Of a stretch of 7,247 bases of DNA, positions 5,582 through 7,247 are shown piece by piece (position 1 is the stretch's first letter; the number at the start of each line of letters is the position of its first letter). The stretch lies in assembly GCA_021770615.1 (NCBI GenBank), contig JAETQR010000090.1, positions 1-7,247 on the forward strand, written 5' to 3'. Position numbers and translations under genes: made by a program. The DNA comes from Lachnospiraceae bacterium (GTDB lineage: Bacteria > Bacillota_A > Clostridia > Lachnospirales > Lachnospiraceae). The notes under the pieces were generated by a model. It saw only the letters and a program-made list of their open reading frames with translations, made no database searches and was not told the DNA's origin.

Positions 5582-6193
5582 TTATTTGTCGGCCAAGGGC
5601 TGAAAGTCACTTGCCGGGTGTTTGCACAGCGGGCAGATAAAGTCTTCCGGCAGGGAATCTCCCTCATAGATATACCCGCATACTGTACAGATAAATCCTT
5701 TCTTCTTCGTATCTACCTTCGGTCTGGTTTTGATGTTCTTTTGATAGTAGGCGTAGGTTACAGATTCTTCCTGAGACAGAGTGCCTGCGTCTGTCACATC
5801 TGCCAGGAAGAGGGTATGTGTTCCCAGGTCTGTAGCAGATACCACCTTTGCAGAAATATATGCGTTACAATCTTCTGCAACATAGGCAATTCCGTTTTCT
5901 GCCCGCTGGAAGGTGATGGCTTCCATCTTATTAACCTCTGCACCACTTTGGAATCCCCAGTGTTTGAAGGTGTCGAATTTAGAGTTCTCTGTAAGTATGG
6001 AGACATTGAATGCCCCGGTTCTCTGGATCATATCGTGGGTATAATTCTTTTTGTTGACTGCCACGGTGATCCGGTTTGGCTCAGTCGTAACCTGTGTTAC
6101 AGTATTTACGATACAGCCGTTGTCTTTTTCTCCCTCTTTCGCAGTAAGAATAAAGAGTCCATAGGTGAGATTGTACATTGCTTTTTTGTCCAT
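5582..6193 (-). CDS. hrb: High-molecular-weight rubredoxin-like flavin reductase fusion
   Basis: This 203-residue cytoplasmic redox protein has two parts. Residues 1 to about 150 are a flavin reductase-like FMN-binding domain (NLTYGLFILTAKEGEKDNGC, QVTTEPNRITVAVNKKNYTHDMI, FNVSILTE, HTLFLADVTDA). The C-terminus is a rubredoxin-like iron site with C169, C172, C187 and C190. Only 14 residues separate the two CxxC pairs, so it is the short rubrerythrin-type rubredoxin rather than the classical form. This layout matches Hrb of Moorella, which passes electrons from NADH to a flavo-diiron protein that reduces nitric oxide or oxygen, so a role in nitrosative or oxidative stress defence is inferred. 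Start: ATG with a strong AGGAGG (6201-6206, minus strand) 7 nt upstream. Tandem 66-bp repeats flank the gene on both sides. No separate promoter is evident, so it is probably co-transcribed with the B3/B4 gene. Confidence 0.9.
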   Translation of the reverse strand: MDKKAMYNLTYGLFILTAKEGEKDNGCIVNTVTQVTTEPNRITVAVNKKNYTHDMIQRTGAFNVSILTENSKFDTFKHWGFQSGAEVNKMEAITFQRAENGIAYVAEDCNAYISAKVVSATDLGTHTLFLADVTDAGTLSQEESVTYAYYQKNIKTRPKVDTKKKGFICTVCGYIYEGDSLPEDFICPLCKHPASDFQPLADK

Positions 6194-6208
6194 TTTTATT
6201 CCTCCTTT

Positions 6209-6340
6209 TATACCTTGACGGATGAAGTCCGCCCGCTCCCGGGAGGGAGCCTGAATTACGGGGTGCTCTTTGAGTATACCTTGACGGATGAAGTCCGCCC
6301 GCTCCCGGGAGGGAGCCTGAATTACGGGGTGCCTTTTGAG
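6209..6340. repeat. 66-bp structured repeat, tandem pair 2 (R3, R4)
   Basis: Copies three and four of the same unit lie at 6209-6274 and 6275-6340, in the same orientation as pair 1. Both have GGATGAAG where pair 1 has GGACGAAG, which changes a C-G pair into a U-G pair and keeps the first stem. In R3 the third stem is TGCTC...GAGTA, a different sequence from R1 that still pairs. The pair fills almost the whole gap between the stop codon of the B3/B4 gene (6346) and the hrb ribosome binding site (6201-6206), so it would be transcribed as a structured intercistronic segment. Confidence 0.85.
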
Positions 6341-6345
6341 TATGA

Positions 6346-7008
6346 TCAGATGATCCAGTACCGGATATCCTGTGCTCCTGCATACTTTTCAAGATATGTT
6401 TTTCCGTATTCCATTGCCCTTTCCAGATCCTGATTATCAGAAAAGGAATAGATCAGTGTGAGGACTTCTTTTGCCTCGCCTGTAATCATAGCACGTTCTG
6501 AATCACTGGTAGAGCTTCCGATGGCGCCGGCTTCGTCTGCCAGTACAGGAAGCCCTTCAATGTTGACGTCATCTTTCCCGATGCCTTTGTAGGTTTCGCC
6601 TGCCCGGCCAATGCGGAAGATCAGCTTATCCGCAATCTTGTCCGCATTATAAGAACCAACAGAAAATCCGGACTGGATGGAGATCAGGTTATTGACGTCT
6701 ACAACCGTATTTACCTCATAAAGTCCTTTGCCCTGCCCGATCCTGCGGATCAGAGCTTCCGAAGATACGCGGTAGCGGCTGGGATCCTTTCCGAAGATCT
6801 TATAAGCCTGCCGGGATTCTTTAATATTGGGGATCTCGTTTATTCCATAATCAAAGATTGCATCCTTTGCTTTTTTAAAAATGTCTTTTTTGAGATATTT
6901 CCACAGTTCTTCATTTTTATTTTCTACCTGGACTTTGTATTGAAAACATCCGACTCTGGTTGCAGGCCAGAGCATTTTCATTTCCTTGTCTATTTGCAAA
7001 TGCTTCAT
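6346..7008 (-). CDS. B3/B4-domain protein (PheRS beta-subunit related)
   Basis: The product is about 220 residues, taking the ATG at 7008. This start has AAGGAG (7018-7023) 9 nt upstream. An in-frame ATG at 7059 would add 17 polar residues without a clear ribosome site. Most of the protein is a B3/B4 domain, the fold that forms the editing module of bacterial phenylalanyl-tRNA synthetase beta. The diagnostic block is FGKDPSRYRVSSEALIRRI, followed by VDVNNLISIQSGFSVGSYN, with EGLPVLADEAGAIGSSTSDS toward the C-terminus. Stand-alone members are common in Firmicutes. Trans-editing of mischarged tRNA or amino-acid binding has been proposed by analogy, but the function is not established. The gene is first in the leftward unit with hrb and has a good promoter at 7087-7115. 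It is complete and of usual length. Confidence 0.88.
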   Translation of the reverse strand: MKHLQIDKEMKMLWPATRVGCFQYKVQVENKNEELWKYLKKDIFKKAKDAIFDYGINEIPNIKESRQAYKIFGKDPSRYRVSSEALIRRIGQGKGLYEVNTVVDVNNLISIQSGFSVGSYNADKIADKLIFRIGRAGETYKGIGKDDVNIEGLPVLADEAGAIGSSTSDSERAMITGEAKEVLTLIYSFSDNQDLERAMEYGKTYLEKYAGAQDIRYWII

Positions 7009-7086
7009 TGTATCCGGCTCCTTTTGATTTTCTGAGTGATTTTTACTTCCTGGGTGCACAAGGGGACACCCTTTTGGTATGATATT

Positions 7087-7115
7087 ATCATAATCATTTT
7101 TCCTCTTTTTGGCAA
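7087..7115 (-). promoter_or_regulatory. Promoter of the B3/B4-hrb unit
   Basis: Read on the minus strand, TTGCCA (7110-7115) and TATGAT (7087-7092) are separated by 17 bp, each matching five of six consensus bases. Transcription would start near 7080 and run leftward, giving a leader of about 70 nt before the ATG at 7008. This supports the 7008 start over 7059, which would leave a leader of only about 20 nt. Confidence 0.65.
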
Positions 7116-7125
7116 TGGGAAATAT

Positions 7126-7166
7126 TTAAAACCTAATCTCCCGAAATTGTTATACATAGGTTTTAA
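7126..7166. promoter_or_regulatory. Inverted repeat between divergent promoters, possible operator
   Basis: TTAAAACCTA (7126-7135) and TAGGTTTTAA (7157-7166) are perfect 10-bp reverse complements 21 bp apart. They lie between the leftward promoter (7087-7115) and the rightward promoter (7216-7244). Neither arm is followed by a T-tract long enough for a convincing terminator. A regulator binding both arms could control one or both transcripts; which regulator is unknown. Confidence 0.5.
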
Positions 7167-7215
7167 GCCTAATCCCAAAAGCCCTTATAGAACCAGCATT
7201 TGATCCATGGTTTCC

Positions 7216-7244
7216 TTTACAAACATATGTATAAATGATATAAT
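7216..7244 (+). promoter_or_regulatory. Rightward promoter at the window edge
   Basis: TTTACA (7216-7221) and a perfect TATAAT (7239-7244) are separated by 17 bp. The gene it would serve starts beyond the right edge. Its hexamers are the same as those of the recombinase promoter. Confidence 0.65.
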
Positions 7245-7247
7245 AAA

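Noticed and set aside
5432..6340. CRISPR array suggested by repeated palindromic units
   Set aside because: Units are 66 bp, directly adjacent without variable spacers, and occur in pairs; no cas genes are present.
5552..6433. Long + strand open frame of 293 codons across the hrb gene and R3/R4
   Set aside because: It is antisense to hrb, which has clear domain motifs and a strong ribosome site. The frame includes 22-residue repeats only because the 66-bp unit is a multiple of three and lacks stops in that frame.
7009..7059. Upstream ATG extension of the B3/B4 gene
   Set aside because: The ATG at 7008 has a proper AAGGAG site at good spacing. The extra 17 residues are polar, lack family similarity and would leave a very short leader after the predicted promoter.

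Overview
The window looks like a piece of a low- to mid-GC Firmicutes chromosome, most likely a gut Clostridia of the Lachnospiraceae type. This is inferred from strong AGGAGG-type ribosome binding sites, TTGACA/TATAAT-type promoters, a flavin reductase-rubredoxin fusion typical of anaerobes, and a large serine recombinase of clostridial mobile elements. No ribosomal or other species-level marker is present, so the genus is not resolved.

Left part (1-3600), probably mobile-element cargo, visibly AT-rich. A broken AlbA_2 (Schlafen-type) gene fragment (174-353) is followed by three tightly packed genes on the + strand: an unrecognised 181-aa protein, a 230-aa TPR-like helical protein with an acidic tail, and a 571-aa protein combining an AlbA_2 domain, a GHKL-type ATPase-like region and a C-terminal winged-helix-like segment. 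The gaps of about 18-19 bp, each with a Shine-Dalgarno site, indicate one operon. Downstream lie an array of 11-bp direct repeats (3380-3532) and a strong intrinsic terminator (3557-3603).

Middle (3601-5391): a promoter with an internal direct repeat drives a 524-aa large serine recombinase (catalytic Ser10, zinc ribbon, coiled coil). Immediately after its stop codon begins an open frame without a start codon, which reads like the severed C-terminus of another gene (5248-5391). The simplest reading is that the recombinase marks the right end of an integrated element and that the fragment is the 3' part of the disrupted target gene. A bidirectional hairpin terminator closes this part.

Right part (5392-7247), chromosome-like and on the minus strand: a B3/B4-domain (PheRS beta-related) gene and then an Hrb-like flavin reductase-rubredoxin fusion, probably co-transcribed leftward from a promoter at 7087-7115. 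Both spaces flanking the hrb gene are filled almost exactly by tandem pairs of one 66-bp structured repeat, four copies in all. A second promoter at the far right (7216-7244) points rightward to a gene outside the window, and a long inverted repeat lies between the two divergent promoters.

The most interesting items are the AlbA_2/GHKL three-gene cassette next to a recombinase (possible defence or regulatory cargo, unproven), the 11-bp phased array, and the 66-bp paired repeats that fill the gaps around hrb.
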